Shown: positions 1 through 12,139 of the stretch, in pieces
How the letters are laid out: every line of letters starts with the position of its first letter
Position numbering within the stretch: position 1 is the first letter of the stretch
Assembly (NCBI RefSeq): GCF_040256395.1
Contig: NZ_CP158299.1
Location: forward strand, 181,001 to 245,000
Direction of reading: 5' to 3'
Length of the DNA stretch: 64,000 nucleotides
Origin: Deinococcus sonorensis KR-87
GTDB taxonomy: Bacteria > Deinococcota > Deinococci > Deinococcales > Deinococcaceae
Notes under the pieces: model-generated
What the model was told of the DNA's origin: nothing
Database searches by the model: none
What the model saw: the letters and a program-made list of their open reading frames with translations, nothing else
Position numbers and translations under genes: made by a program

Positions 1-469
1 GCACCTGCATCCAGCCGGCCGGCACACTCCCGAAGCGCTGCCACGCCTCCGGGGTCAGCAGGTCCGAGTCCACATAGCGGCTGGGCAACAGGTACTGCAG
101 CAGCTCGTCCGGCAGCCGCTCCACAGGGGTGCCGGGCAGACCGCTCAACACCGGGTCGCGGCGGCTGGGCACGTCGGCCAGCAGGTCGTGGGTGATCCGC
201 AGGCGGCCGGGCGGTGCCAGCACCCGCCACACCACGTTGCCGAAGGCGTCCATGTAGCTGCTGGTCTGGGCCAGCGGCAGGTCCGGGCTGAGCTCGCGGC
301 GCTGCGCCACGATGCGCTGGCCCGGGCGATCGCGCGGCTCCACCACAAACAGCATCGGGGTGGCGTAGCTCAGCTCGAACTCGAACTCGAAGCCGGCCCG
401 GACCCTCAGAACGTCCGGATTGCGGCGGCGGGGCTGTGGGCTCAGGCTGGTCGTCTCGCCGTCCGTCAT
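1..469 (-). CDS. Transglutaminase-like protein, N-terminal part (cut by window edge)
   Basis: The frame stays open from an ATG at 469 to the window edge, giving 156 residues. They begin MTDGETTSLSPQPRRR and continue with FEFEFELSYATPMLF, the start of the beta-rich N-terminal region found before the catalytic domain in bacterial transglutaminase-like proteins. The catalytic Cys-His-Asp domain would lie outside the window, so activity cannot be judged. Two further ATGs just upstream (474 and 477) run into a stop at once, so 469 is the only usable ATG. The gene diverges from dnaJ across 194 bases in which I see no strong promoter. Family assignment is by pattern recognition only. Confidence 0.7.
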   Translation of the reverse strand, partial: MTDGETTSLSPQPRRRNPDVLRVRAGFEFEFELSYATPMLFVVEPRDRPGQRIVAQRRELSPDLPLAQTSSYMDAFGNVVWRVLAPPGRLRITHDLLADVPSRRDPVLSGLPGTPVERLPDELLQYLLPSRYVDSDLLTPEAWQRFGSVPAGWMQV

Positions 470-663
470 CTCATCATGGTACGGGGCGGCCTGGCCGGGC
501 AACGCTGGGCGTTCATCCGGAACCTACATCAAGCGTTCAGGTTCTCATGCCGCCGGACGGGCGGTTATCGCACTTCCGCTACTTTTCCTGAGTGTGGTCA
601 TGTTAGGATATGGGCGCGAGGCGGCGCAGCGGCGTCCCCTATCTGCCCCCCATCTGGAGTCAC

Positions 664-1779
664 ATGGATTACTACGAATTGCTTGGCGTGGCCCGGACGG
701 CGGGCGCCGACGAGATCAAGAGTGCGTATCGCAAACTGGCCCTGAAGTACCACCCGGACCGCAACAAGGAGGCCGGGGCGGCCGAGCAGTTTGCGCGGAT
801 CAATGAGGCGTATGCGGTGCTGAGTGACGGCGACAAACGCGCCCACTACGACCGCTTCGGCTCGGCCCCGTCGAGCGGCATGCCAGGCGATCCGTTCGGC
901 GGGCAGGGCTTCGACCCGATGGACATCTTCGAGCAGCTGTTCGGGGGTGGCATGTTCGGCGGGCGCGGCGGCCGGCGCGGCCCGGCGCGCGGCGACGACT
1001 TGGAAACCGAGTTACGGGTCACGCTGGAGCAGGCGCGCGAGGGTGCGGAAGTGCAGGTGCAGGTGGACCGCCTGACCGAGTGCGAGCACTGCCACGGCAG
1101 CCGCAGCGAGCCGGGCGGCAGACCGCCCAAGACCTGCACCACCTGTGGTGGAGCGGGCGCGGTGCAGGCGCAGGCCCGCACCATCTTCGGCAACGTGATG
1201 ACCCAGCAGCCGTGCCCGACCTGCCGCGGTGAGGGCGTGATCATTGAGGACCCCTGCACCGTCTGCCGGGGCCGCGGCCGCACGCTCAAGGCCGAGAGCG
1301 TCACCATCAAGCTGCCGCGCGGCATTGACGAGGGCTACCGCATCCGGGTGGCCGGCATGGGCAACGAGGGGCCGGGCGGCAGCGGCGACCTGTACGCGCA
1401 CATCGAGATGGAGCCGCACCCGGACCTGCGCCGTGAGGGCGAGCATCTGGTGTATGTGGCGCGCGTGCCGTACCCGCGCATGGTGCTGGGCGGGCGCCTC
1501 ACGGTGCCGACGCTGGACGGCCCGCAGGAGCTGGAGGTCAAGCCCGGTACCCAGCACGGCGAGATGAGCCGCCTGCGTGGGCTGGGCATGCCGCGCCTGC
1601 AGGCCAGCGGCACCGGCGACCTGGTGGTGGTGTACGAGATCGACGTGCCGAAGCCGGGGCAACTGAACACCGAGGCGCGCGAGGCGCTGCACAGCTACGC
1701 CCACCACATCGGGGACGACGTGCACGAGCACAAGGAAGGCTTCTTCGAGCGCATCGGGAAGGTCATCCGGGGCGAGTAA
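664..1779 (+). CDS. dnaJ: Chaperone protein DnaJ
   Basis: Hsp40 co-chaperone of 371 residues that delivers unfolded clients to DnaK and stimulates its ATPase in the cytoplasm. The J domain is residues 1-65 with the essential His30-Pro31-Asp32. A Gly/Phe-rich linker follows (about 68-115). Next come four CxxCxGxG-type zinc motifs ([32 protein letters not shown]) and the C-terminal client-binding domains, so it is a full type I DnaJ. The frame is open further upstream, but the J domain begins exactly at this ATG and a TGGAG ribosome site lies 5 bases before it. The first zinc motif ends S-R rather than G-x-G. dnaK and grpE are not in the window. Confidence 0.96.
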   Translation: MDYYELLGVARTAGADEIKSAYRKLALKYHPDRNKEAGAAEQFARINEAYAVLSDGDKRAHYDRFGSAPSSGMPGDPFGGQGFDPMDIFEQLFGGGMFGGRGGRRGPARGDDLETELRVTLEQAREGAEVQVQVDRLTECEHCHGSRSEPGGRPPKTCTTCGGAGAVQAQARTIFGNVMTQQPCPTCRGEGVIIEDPCTVCRGRGRTLKAESVTIKLPRGIDEGYRIRVAGMGNEGPGGSGDLYAHIEMEPHPDLRREGEHLVYVARVPYPRMVLGGRLTVPTLDGPQELEVKPGTQHGEMSRLRGLGMPRLQASGTGDLVVVYEIDVPKPGQLNTEAREALHSYAHHIGDDVHEHKEGFFERIGKVIRGE

Positions 1780-1790
1780 CGGCCAGAAAA

Positions 1791-1819
1791 GCGGGCGGGG
1801 CACACGTTGCCCCGCCCGC
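1791..1819. terminator. Bidirectional hairpin terminator between dnaJ and the molybdopterin oxidoreductase
   Basis: A perfect 12-bp stem (GCGGGCGGGGCA with its complement) closes a 5-base loop (CACGT). It lies between two convergent genes. A T-rich run follows on the minus-strand reading (TTTTC) and a weaker one on the plus strand (CTCTTGTT). Confidence 0.75.
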
Positions 1820-1830
1820 GCTCTTGTTGG

Positions 1831-3924
1831 TCAGTCCGCCGCCACCGCCACCGGGTGCAGCGTCACCGGCACGCCCACCACCGCCGCGTTGCCGGTCAAT
1901 TCATCGAGCTGCTCGTGGTCGGTCAGGTCATTGAGGCTGACGCCAGCGTGCTGCTGCGCCACCCCCTGCCGCACCCCGGCCCGGCCGTGCCCGTAGCCGT
2001 GCGGCAGGCTCACCACCCCCGGCATCAGGTCATCGGTCAGCTGGACCGGCACCGTGACCGCCCCGACCCGAGAGCGCACCTCCACCGGCTGCCCGTCGGT
2101 CACGCCGAAGCGCTGGGCGTCCTGCGGGGTCAGCATCAAGGTGCAGCGCTCCGGCCCGCGCATCAGACGCGGCACGTTGTGCATCCAGCTGTTGTTGCTG
2201 CGCAGCTCGCGCCGCCCGATCAGCAGCAGGGGCGGCAGCGGCTCCTGCAGGCTGGCTTCCAGGCGCGCCACGTCCGCCAGCAGCGCCACTGGAGCCAGCT
2301 GCAGCCGGCCGTCGGCGGTCAGCAGGCGCTCCGGGAGGCACGGCTGCAACGGGCCGTAATCCACGCCGTGCGGGTGGGCACGCAGCTCTTCCAGGCTGGT
2401 CTTCCGGGGGCCGTGACGCAGCCCCAGGTCCAGCCGGGCGGCCGGGTCCTTGCCCTTCTCGCCGCTCAGCCGCTCGCGCAGTCCCTCGAAGATCTGCCAG
2501 TCGTAGCGCTGCTCCGGCCCGATGGGCAGCAGCGGGTCGTTGATGCGGGCGGTGTTGCGCACCGCGAAGTGGTGGAAGATCACGTCGTAGTGCTGCGTCT
2601 CCAGGCCCACGGCCGGCGGCAGGATCACGTCGGCGTGCCGGGTGGTCTCATTGAGCCAGGGGTCAATGCTGACCATGAAGTCCAGGCCCGCAAGCGCCCG
2701 GTCCAGCTGAGCGCCGTTGGGCGTGCTGAGCACCGGATTGCCCGCCACCGTCACCAGCGCCCGCACCTGCCCCTCGCCGGGCGTCAGCATCTCCTCGGCC
2801 AGCGCCGCCACCGGGAGCTCCCCGTCGAACTCCGGCAGGCCGCGCACCCGGCTGGACCAGCGTCCGTGGTGCGTCTGGCCCGGCTGCGCCCGCTGCAGCA
2901 GGTCGAAGGCGGGCCGGGGGAACATGGCGCCGCCCTCGCGGTCCAGGTGGCCGGTCACGGCGTTCAGGGCGTTCAGCAACCACTGGCACAGCCCGCCGAA
3001 CCGCTGGATGCTCAGCCCGATGCGCCCGTAGATCACGGCGCGGGGCGTGCCGGCGAACTCGCGGGCCAGCCGCCGGATGGTGGCCGCGTCCACCCCAGTG
3101 CGCCCGGCCACCCGCTCGGGCGGATAGGCGGCCGCTGCGGCCTTCAGGGCGTCCAGGCCATCAGTGAAGCTGGCCAGTGACTCCAGCCGCTCCAGGCCCT
3201 CCTCGAAGATCACCTGCAGCAGCGAGAGCAGCAGCAGCGCGTCGGTGCCGGGCCGGATGAAGTGATGCTCGCTGGCCAGGGCCGCCGTCTCGGTGCGGCG
3301 CGGGTCCAGCAGCACCACCCGGCCGCCCCGGGCGGTGATGGCCTTCAGCCGGCCGCGCATGCCCGGCGCGGTCATGATGCTGCCGTTGCTGGCCAGTGGA
3401 TTGGCCCCCAGCATCAGGAAGAACTCGGTGCGGTCAATGTCCGGGATCGGCAGCATCAACGGATGGCCCAGCATCTCGGCGGCGGCGTAGTGGTGCGGCA
3501 GCTGGTCGATGCTGGTGGCGCTGTAGCGGTTGCGGCTGCCCAGCGCACGCAGCAGCCCGCCCGCGCTGAGCAGGGTGCCGCTGTTGTGGACGCTGGGGTT
3601 GCCCTGGTAGGTGGCCACCGCGTCGGGGCCGTACTGGGCCTGGACGCGCCGCAGTTCGGCGGCCACCAGATCCAGCGCCTCGTCCCACTCCAGTTCCTGC
3701 CACCCCTCCCCCACCCGCCGCAGCGGACGCTTCAGCCGGTCCGGGTCGGCGGCCAGATCGGCCAGCGCCGCCCCCTTGGGGCAGATGTGGCCGTGGCTCA
3801 GCACGTCCTGGGCGTCCCCCCGGATGTCGGTGACCCGGCCGCCCTGCACCGTGATCTCCAGGCCGCAGATGGCTTCACAGAGGTTGCAGGCGCGGTAATG
3901 GGGGCCGTCGGTGGGCTGGGTCAT
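1831..3924 (-). CDS. Molybdopterin-dependent oxidoreductase (formate dehydrogenase/nitrate reductase superfamily)
   Basis: 697 residues, complete. Cys13, Cys16, Cys20 and Cys48 form the N-terminal [4Fe-4S] binding set of the DMSO-reductase superfamily. The large bis-MGD domains follow, and the C-terminal cofactor-binding domain is near residues 580-690 (MLTPQDAQRFGVTDGQPVEV, then PHGYGHGR). I see no Cys or Sec in the usual Mo-ligand region, where the motif is NPSVHNSGT, so the substrate cannot be told. No Tat signal is visible and no electron-transfer subunit is adjacent, which suggests a cytoplasmic single-subunit enzyme. It is last in the minus-strand operon: its ATG is one base after the stop of the upstream gene, so translational coupling is likely. 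Confidence 0.85.
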   Translation of the reverse strand: MTQPTDGPHYRACNLCEAICGLEITVQGGRVTDIRGDAQDVLSHGHICPKGAALADLAADPDRLKRPLRRVGEGWQELEWDEALDLVAAELRRVQAQYGPDAVATYQGNPSVHNSGTLLSAGGLLRALGSRNRYSATSIDQLPHHYAAAEMLGHPLMLPIPDIDRTEFFLMLGANPLASNGSIMTAPGMRGRLKAITARGGRVVLLDPRRTETAALASEHHFIRPGTDALLLLSLLQVIFEEGLERLESLASFTDGLDALKAAAAAYPPERVAGRTGVDAATIRRLAREFAGTPRAVIYGRIGLSIQRFGGLCQWLLNALNAVTGHLDREGGAMFPRPAFDLLQRAQPGQTHHGRWSSRVRGLPEFDGELPVAALAEEMLTPGEGQVRALVTVAGNPVLSTPNGAQLDRALAGLDFMVSIDPWLNETTRHADVILPPAVGLETQHYDVIFHHFAVRNTARINDPLLPIGPEQRYDWQIFEGLRERLSGEKGKDPAARLDLGLRHGPRKTSLEELRAHPHGVDYGPLQPCLPERLLTADGRLQLAPVALLADVARLEASLQEPLPPLLLIGRRELRSNNSWMHNVPRLMRGPERCTLMLTPQDAQRFGVTDGQPVEVRSRVGAVTVPVQLTDDLMPGVVSLPHGYGHGRAGVRQGVAQQHAGVSLNDLTDHEQLDELTGNAAVVGVPVTLHPVAVAAD

Positions 3925-3925
3925 G

Positions 3926-4483
3926 TCAGGGCTCCTTTGGGGCAGAGCCAGCGGCGAGAGAGAACTGGCTCAGGTGGTTCATCACGTTCAGGTGGATATG
4001 GTCATTCTGCACCGAAGAGCTCCAGGGTGGCTCGACGAACATGGACCAGCGTTTCCGGCCGCTCAGGTCCCAGGCCGCCAGTTCCAGTTCCGCAGCCATC
4101 AGCACCACCTCGCCCTGCCGGTCCCACCACCAGAACCCCACCTCGGTGTGATCCTCCCACAGCCGAACCGGCGGGTCGTCCAGCCGGTACGCCAGCAGGC
4201 GTTCTCCCGCCCCGATCAGCACCAGACCCGTCTCCGGGACGATCAGCACACCGGGGTCGAAGCCCGGCACGTCCGGGGCGGAGCGCTGGGCCACAAAGAG
4301 TGCGGGCCAGCCGCCTCCGTCCGGAGTGACCGCCGCGCAGAACAGGGCCCCGTCCTCGTCCTGTCGGCCGTTCAGGTGGCCGTGGGTCTCGGCCAGATCC
4401 GACCGCTGCATCAGCTGATCCAGGTGGGCCGGAACGACACCCTGCCACAGCTGGACCGAGAACCGGCCGATCTGGACCCTCAC
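3926..4483 (-). CDS. Protein of unknown function, 185 residues
   Basis: I do not recognise this family. The protein has no signal peptide or membrane segment. It has many short beta-type stretches and tryptophan-rich segments such as VGFWWWDRQGEVVLM and RKRWSMFVEPPW, as in beta-propeller or sandwich proteins. The start is a GTG that overlaps the stop of a 13-codon reading frame (GTGA), and that short frame carries the only strong ribosome site (AGAGGAGGAA). The protein start is therefore unsure: either reinitiation after a short leader, or a one-base error joining the two frames. It sits between the histidine phosphatase and the molybdopterin oxidoreductase and is transcribed with both. Confidence 0.65.
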   Translation of the reverse strand: MRVQIGRFSVQLWQGVVPAHLDQLMQRSDLAETHGHLNGRQDEDGALFCAAVTPDGGGWPALFVAQRSAPDVPGFDPGVLIVPETGLVLIGAGERLLAYRLDDPPVRLWEDHTEVGFWWWDRQGEVVLMAAELELAAWDLSGRKRWSMFVEPPWSSSVQNDHIHLNVMNHLSQFSLAAGSAPKEP

Positions 4484-4521
4484 CGGCTGGTCCGCAGGAG
4501 CCGCATGAAGGCAGACCGCAT
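4480..4521 (-). CDS. Possible 13-residue leader peptide coupled to the next gene
   Basis: A strong ribosome site (AGAGGAGGAA) follows the histidine phosphatase stop and is spaced correctly for an ATG at 4521. That frame encodes MRSAFMRLLRTSR and stops inside the GTG start of the next gene. Four of the 13 residues are arginine. It may act as a reinitiation leader. It may also be the true N-terminus of the downstream protein, separated by a frameshift. Confidence 0.35.
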   Translation of the reverse strand: MRSAFMRLLRTSR

Positions 4522-4532
4522 GTTCCTCCTCT

Positions 4533-5237
4533 TCAGCGCCAGCTGGTGAGTTCGGGCGTCAGGTGGGCGGTCTCATTGAAGCTGTCCAGGCTGACTCGGC
4601 CCGCCCCGTAGGTGAGCCGGGTGATGCTGGCGTTGCGGACCCGCCAGTTCAGCTGCAGCGCGGCGGCGTCCGGAGCGTCCAGCACGGTGGCCACGATCAG
4701 CCCGATCACGCCGCCGCTGGTGAACACCAGCACCGTGCTGCCACCCGGCCCCTCCAGGATGTCCCGCGCCGCCGCCCGCACCCGCCCCCGGAAGTGCGCC
4801 CAGCTCTCCACCGAGTCGTGCTGCACCTCACCGCGCAGGTAACTGGCCGTCAGGTGTTCCAGCATCCGCTGGAAGTAGCGGTTACGGTCCGGCGAGTCGC
4901 GGCGGATCTGGTAATCCTGCATCAGCGCCGCGAACGGCTCGTCCTGCCGCGCCAGCAGCGGGGCCAGCGTCTGCACGATGCCATCTCCGTCGTACTCGGC
5001 CAGCCGGGCATCCTCGCTGGCGGCGGGCCAGTCCTGCCCGGCCGCCTGGGCCGCCAGTTCCGCGCTGCGCCGCTGGCGCACCATCGGGCCGTGCAGCACC
5101 CGCGTGGGCCGCACTCTGGCCTCCGCCAGAAAGCGGCCGACCGCCCCGGCCTGCTGCTCACCCAGCGCCGAGAGCCGGTCGGTGTCGGCCTCGAAGGGGG
5201 TGGCCTGACCGTGCCGGACCAGCAGCAGGGTGCTCAC
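4533..5237 (-). CDS. Histidine phosphatase family protein
   Basis: 234 residues in the phosphoglycerate-mutase-like fold. The catalytic R-H-G motif is residues 8-10 (LLLVRHGQ). A second conserved arginine lies in VRQRRSAELA, and the C-terminal half has VFTSGGVIG where the family normally has a second catalytic histidine (often S-H-G-G), so the second His seems replaced here. I chose the GTG at 5237 because it overlaps the stop of the upstream kinase gene as GTGA; a longer frame upstream lies inside that gene. The overlap makes co-translation with the kinase likely, so its substrate may be a phosphorylated intermediate of that pathway. The substrate is an inference. Confidence 0.8.
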   Translation of the reverse strand: MSTLLLVRHGQATPFEADTDRLSALGEQQAGAVGRFLAEARVRPTRVLHGPMVRQRRSAELAAQAAGQDWPAASEDARLAEYDGDGIVQTLAPLLARQDEPFAALMQDYQIRRDSPDRNRYFQRMLEHLTASYLRGEVQHDSVESWAHFRGRVRAAARDILEGPGGSTVLVFTSGGVIGLIVATVLDAPDAAALQLNWRVRNASITRLTYGAGRVSLDSFNETAHLTPELTSWR

Positions 5238-6301
5238 GCGCCGGCCTCGATCTGCCGCCACGCTTCCCGCATCAGCGCCTGGGCCTGCTCGCCCAGCCGG
5301 GCGAAGCGTTCGTCCTGCGTCTGGCCGGCGTGGTAGCGGGCGTAGATCTGCTGCAGGATGACCGCGAGTTTGAACACGCCCAGCACCTCGTACCAGCGGA
5401 TGTTGGAGAGGTCGCGGCCCGACTGCTGCCGGTAGCGCTCCAGGACCTGCTCGCGGCTATAGAAGCCCTGATCGGCGGCCGGCGCTCCGATGGGACTGCG
5501 CTGATGGTCCGGGAAGCCGCGCTGGGTCCAGTAGCACAGCGTCAGGCCCAGGTCCACCAGCGGGTCGCCGATGGCCGTCATCTCCCAGTCGAGCAGCGCC
5601 ACCACCCGGCCCGGGTCTGCACGGTCCAGCATCAGGTTGTCCAGCTTGAAGTCGTTGTGGACCAGCGTGTGCGCCGACTCGGGCGGCACCTCGGCCGTGA
5701 GCCACTGGATCACCCGCGCCGCCTCCGGGGCCGGGTGCGTTTCGGCCCGCTGCCAGCGCCCGGCCCAGCCCTCCACCTGCCGGCGGTTGAAGCCGTCCGG
5801 TTTGCCCAGTCCCTCCAGCCCACTGACCTGAATGTCAATGGCGTGCAGGCGGGCCAGGGTGTCCACCAGCGCCTGCGAAGCCCGCTGCGGGGCGTCCGGC
5901 ACCCCGGCGTACTCCTGGGGCATGCGGGTGCGGATGATCACGCCCTCGCGCCGTTCCATCAGAAAGAACGGGACCCCCAGCACGCCTGGGTCCTCGCACA
6001 GCAGCACCGGGCGCGGCGCTTCCGGAAATACCGGATGGATGCGCTCCAGCAGGTGGTACTCGCGCACCATGTCGTGGGCTTTGGGCGCCACCGGCCCCAT
6101 CGGGGCGCGGCGCAGCACGTAGGCCTGACCGCCCGCCTGCAGCAGATACGTCAGGTTGCTGTGCCCGCCGGGAAACTGGCGCAGGCTCAGGTTGTCGCTG
6201 CCGGGCAGGCGGCCGTTCAGGTACGCCCGCAGCCGCTCCAGGTCCAGCTCCTCACCGGGACGCACCGGGGCGGTGTCGCTGCCGGCCTGCAGCTCAGGCA
6301 C
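5234..6301 (-). CDS. APH-type phosphotransferase (ACAD10/11 and LvaA-like acyl-CoA kinase)
   Basis: 355 residues with an aminoglycoside-phosphotransferase/choline-kinase fold. The catalytic loop is H215-N-D217 with N222, and the metal-binding D238-W-E240 follows. The N-terminal FPGGHSNLTYLL is the nucleotide loop typical of the ACAD10/ACAD11 kinase domain and of Pseudomonas LvaA, which phosphorylates the 4-hydroxyl of 4-hydroxyacyl-CoAs. The adjacent ACAD11-type dehydrogenase and SDR support that role over antibiotic resistance. It starts at GTG, overlapping the SDR gene by 8 bases, and its stop overlaps the phosphatase start by 4. No LvaB-like small partner protein is visible in the operon. 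Confidence 0.82.
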   Translation of the reverse strand: MPELQAGSDTAPVRPGEELDLERLRAYLNGRLPGSDNLSLRQFPGGHSNLTYLLQAGGQAYVLRRAPMGPVAPKAHDMVREYHLLERIHPVFPEAPRPVLLCEDPGVLGVPFFLMERREGVIIRTRMPQEYAGVPDAPQRASQALVDTLARLHAIDIQVSGLEGLGKPDGFNRRQVEGWAGRWQRAETHPAPEAARVIQWLTAEVPPESAHTLVHNDFKLDNLMLDRADPGRVVALLDWEMTAIGDPLVDLGLTLCYWTQRGFPDHQRSPIGAPAADQGFYSREQVLERYRQQSGRDLSNIRWYEVLGVFKLAVILQQIYARYHAGQTQDERFARLGEQAQALMREAWRQIEAGA

Positions 6302-7089
6302 GTCCGGCGCCCTTCTCGTGCATCTCCTGCAGCAGGGCCATCGCCTTGACCCGCATCTTGCGCATCATGCCCAGCCAGCCCTGGTAGTCGGCGGCCTTGT
6401 ACTGAAAGCCCTTCAGGGTGGTGGGGTGGGTGGTAATCAGGAAGCGTTCCTCCGCGAGCGCCGCCACCACCGCGTCGGCCAGCTGATCGGTGCTGATGGC
6501 CGTCTGCTGCAGGAAGGGCGCGTTCTCGATCATCGGGGTCCAGACGCCCTCCGGGCACAGGCAGCTGACCCGGATGCCCCGGTCGCGGTAGGTGATGTCC
6601 AGCCACTCGGCGAACGCCAGGGCCGCGTGCTTGGTGACGGCGTAGGGGGCGCTGTGCAGCTCAGTCAGCAGGCCGGCGGCCGAGGCGGTGTTGAGCAGGT
6701 AGCCCTCACCGCGCTCCAGCATCCGGGGCACCAGGTGGCGGGCCGCCCAGACGTGGCTCATCACGTTGATCTCGTGGATGCGCTGCCAGATGCGGTCCGG
6801 CGTCTCCGGCCCCTCGCCGACCGCGATGCCCGCGTTGCTGCAGAACAGGTCGATGGGGCCTTCCTGCGCCTCCACGTCCTCGATCAGCCGCTGGATGTCC
6901 TCTTCCTTCAGCACGTTGACCGGCACGAAGCGCGCCCCGATCTCCGCGGCCTTCTGGGCACCCATTTCGGCGTTCAGGTCGGCGGCCACCACCCGGCCGC
7001 CCAGCTGCGCGAAGCGGGTGGCCAGCGCCAGCCCGATGCCGGACGCGGCCCCCGTCACCACAATCACCCGGCCCTGCGGCGTGAACCCT

Positions 7090-7100
<11 letters not shown>
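6294..7100 (-). CDS. SDR family oxidoreductase
   Basis: 268 residues of a classical short-chain dehydrogenase. It has the Rossmann motif GAASGIG near residue 19, the CSNAG motif, catalytic Ser in TASAAG and the YAVTK Tyr-Lys pair. An acidic residue after the second strand (AADLN) suggests NAD(H) preference. The C-terminal tail of about 50 residues extends past the usual core. Start is a GTG at 7100 inside the end of the acyl-CoA dehydrogenase gene (11-base overlap); the frame is open further upstream only as a shadow. In lva-type operons the equivalent SDR (LvaD) reduces or oxidises the keto/hydroxy-acyl-CoA intermediate, which fits here but is inference. Confidence 0.85.
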
Positions 7101-8337
<1,237 letters not shown>

Positions 8338-8434
8338 GCGGAACTCCTTGCGGGAATGACGCGCTTGGCCCGCCCCAAGCAGGCTGGCCACGGCAGATGG
8401 AAAGACGCCGCCATCTTACGACGCGACGCCCTGA

Positions 8435-8452
8435 ATTTGTACCCGGTCAAAT
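8435..8452. promoter_or_regulatory. Imperfect inverted repeat upstream of the acyl-CoA dehydrogenase operon
   Basis: ATTTG at 8435-8439 and CAAAT at 8448-8452 form inverted 5-bp arms around TACCCGGT. It lies between the start of the operon at 8337 and the end of the DoxX gene, where an operator would be expected. Read on the minus strand it gives ATTTGAC, and the same seven bases occur upstream of fadB at 9927-9933. A shared regulator is possible but not shown. Confidence 0.3.
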
Positions 8453-8820
8453 CAACGGGCGTCCCGGTCGGCCACCACCAGCAGCAGGGCGCCCAGCATC
8501 GCCAGATTCTTCAGAAAGTGGATGCGCTGGCCTTCGCGCTGCTCGGCCGGCGCGTTCCAGTAGGCGTGGCCCACGATGGTGGTGGGCAACAGCAGCGCGG
8601 CCAGCGTCAGCGCGCTGCTGCGCGGGGCCAGCCCGGCGGCCAGCATCGCCCCGGCCCCGGCCATCAGGCCACCATTGATGCGGGTCAGCAGTTCCGGCTC
8701 CGGCAGCCCGGCCCGCTCCACCAGCCGGGCGCGGCCCGCCGGACGCTGCACCGATTCCAGGCCACTCTGCACGAAGATGGCCGCCAGCGCCGCTCGACCG
8801 GCGAACTTGAGGATGTTCAT
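8452..8820 (-). CDS. DoxX family membrane protein
   Basis: 122 residues with four predicted membrane segments, starting MNILKFAGRAALAAIFVQSGLESV. The short N-terminal helix and spacing of helices match the DoxX/SURF4-like family. Some members act with thioredoxin-like or sulfur oxidation proteins; others have no known role. The gene stands alone between the quinone oxidoreductase and the acyl-CoA dehydrogenase operon on the same strand, so it may be co-transcribed with either. Confidence 0.78.
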   Translation of the reverse strand: MNILKFAGRAALAAIFVQSGLESVQRPAGRARLVERAGLPEPELLTRINGGLMAGAGAMLAAGLAPRSSALTLAALLLPTTIVGHAYWNAPAEQREGQRIHFLKNLAMLGALLLVVADRDAR

Positions 8821-8896
8821 GCCGCCATGCTGGCAAATTCTCCGGCCGGATAAAAGCAGGACAGCCTTAGCGCTTTGTCGGGGTTCCCGGCTACGG

Positions 8897-9883
8897 TTAC
8901 GCCTGCGGCTCGATGATGACCTTGCCGGTGGTCTTGCGGGCCAGGATGTCGCGGAACGCCTGCGCCGACTGCGCCAGCGGGTAGCTGGGGCCCACCTGCG
9001 GGCGCAGCCGACCGCTCTGCACCAGCGGCCCGAACACGGCCATCGCCTCGCGCACCACGCCCGGCTCGCCCAGCATGCTCGACAGCCACACGCCGGTCAC
9101 GCTCAGGTTCTTCTTCATCAGCGTGACCGCGTCCACCGTGGCGCGCTCGCCGCTGGCGCTGCCCACCACCATCACGCGGCCCCGGTTGGCCATCATCTGC
9201 AGGCTGCGCCCGAACATCTCGCCGCCGGTGATCTCCACCAGCAGGTTCACGCCCTGGCCGCCGGTGACCTCGCGCACCGCCTCCACGATGTCGGGGCGCT
9301 CCGAGACCAGGGTGGTCTGGGCGCCCAGCTCACGGGCCAGGCTCAGCTTCTCCTCGCTGCTGGCCAGCGCCACCACGTTCAGCTCCATGGCGCGCGCCAG
9401 CTGGATCAGCGCGGTGCCGAGCGCGCCCGCCGCGCCCTGCACCAGCACCGTCTCGCCGGGGCGGGCGTGGCCCAGCGTCACCAGCGTGATGTACGCGGTG
9501 TAGTAGCTGACCGGGAAGGCGGCGGCCTCGGGGGCACTCAGGCCATCCGGCACCGGCACCACCGTCTGGGCCGGCACCACCGCGTACTCGGCCAGGCCGC
9601 CGCGCCCGGCGAGCGCCGCGACCCGCTGCCCCACCTGCAGGCCCTTCACGCCAGGGCCGAGCTGGTCCACTGTGCCGGCGAATTCCATGCCGGGCGTCAG
9701 CGGCGTCTGGGTGCGGGTCAGGTACTGGCCCTTGACCGCCAGCACGTCGGCGAAGTTGATGCCCACCGCCTCCACCTTCAGGCGCACCTGCCCCTCGCCC
9801 GCTTCCGGAACGGGCACGTCACGCAGCTGCATCACGTCCGGCTCGCCGACCTGCTCCACCCAGATGGCCTTCATGGTTGTCAT
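8897..9883 (-). CDS. Quinone oxidoreductase, zinc-free MDR family
   Basis: 328 residues, the usual length for NADPH:quinone reductases of the medium-chain dehydrogenase/reductase family. It begins MTTMKAIWVEQVGEPDVMQL, has the Rossmann segment VLVQGAAGALGTALIQLA and the NADPH-specific stretch ALASSEEKLSLARELGA, and lacks the zinc-binding cysteines of alcohol dehydrogenases. The frame is open upstream. The start at 9883 is chosen because a TACACT -10 box lies 7 bases before it and no ribosome site is present, as for a leaderless mRNA. It would reduce quinones or enoyl/alkenal substrates in the cytoplasm. Divergent from the fadB-like gene. Confidence 0.88.
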   Translation of the reverse strand: MTTMKAIWVEQVGEPDVMQLRDVPVPEAGEGQVRLKVEAVGINFADVLAVKGQYLTRTQTPLTPGMEFAGTVDQLGPGVKGLQVGQRVAALAGRGGLAEYAVVPAQTVVPVPDGLSAPEAAAFPVSYYTAYITLVTLGHARPGETVLVQGAAGALGTALIQLARAMELNVVALASSEEKLSLARELGAQTTLVSERPDIVEAVREVTGGQGVNLLVEITGGEMFGRSLQMMANRGRVMVVGSASGERATVDAVTLMKKNLSVTGVWLSSMLGEPGVVREAMAVFGPLVQSGRLRPQVGPSYPLAQSAQAFRDILARKTTGKVIIEPQA

Positions 9884-9890
9884 GGATGAG

Positions 9891-9896
9891 AGTGTA
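9891..9896 (-). promoter_or_regulatory. -10 box (TACACT) of the leaderless quinone oxidoreductase gene
   Basis: TACACT ends 7 bases before the ATG at 9883. No Shine-Dalgarno sequence precedes that ATG and no clear -35 box is visible. Confidence 0.5.
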
Positions 9897-10029
9897 GCGG
9901 CCGGGCGTCCACACCGACCATAAATTATTTGACTCAGCCCAAGAACTCGTGGAAGCATGGCCCGGTACACCCCAAACCGCTGGCCCTCAGGGGGGCCGTT
10001 TTCTGCGCGATCACGCTGCAAGGAGAACC

Positions 10030-12108
<2,079 letters not shown>

Positions 12109-12139
12109 GGCCGAACCCTGCTGCCAGACAGGTGAACCC

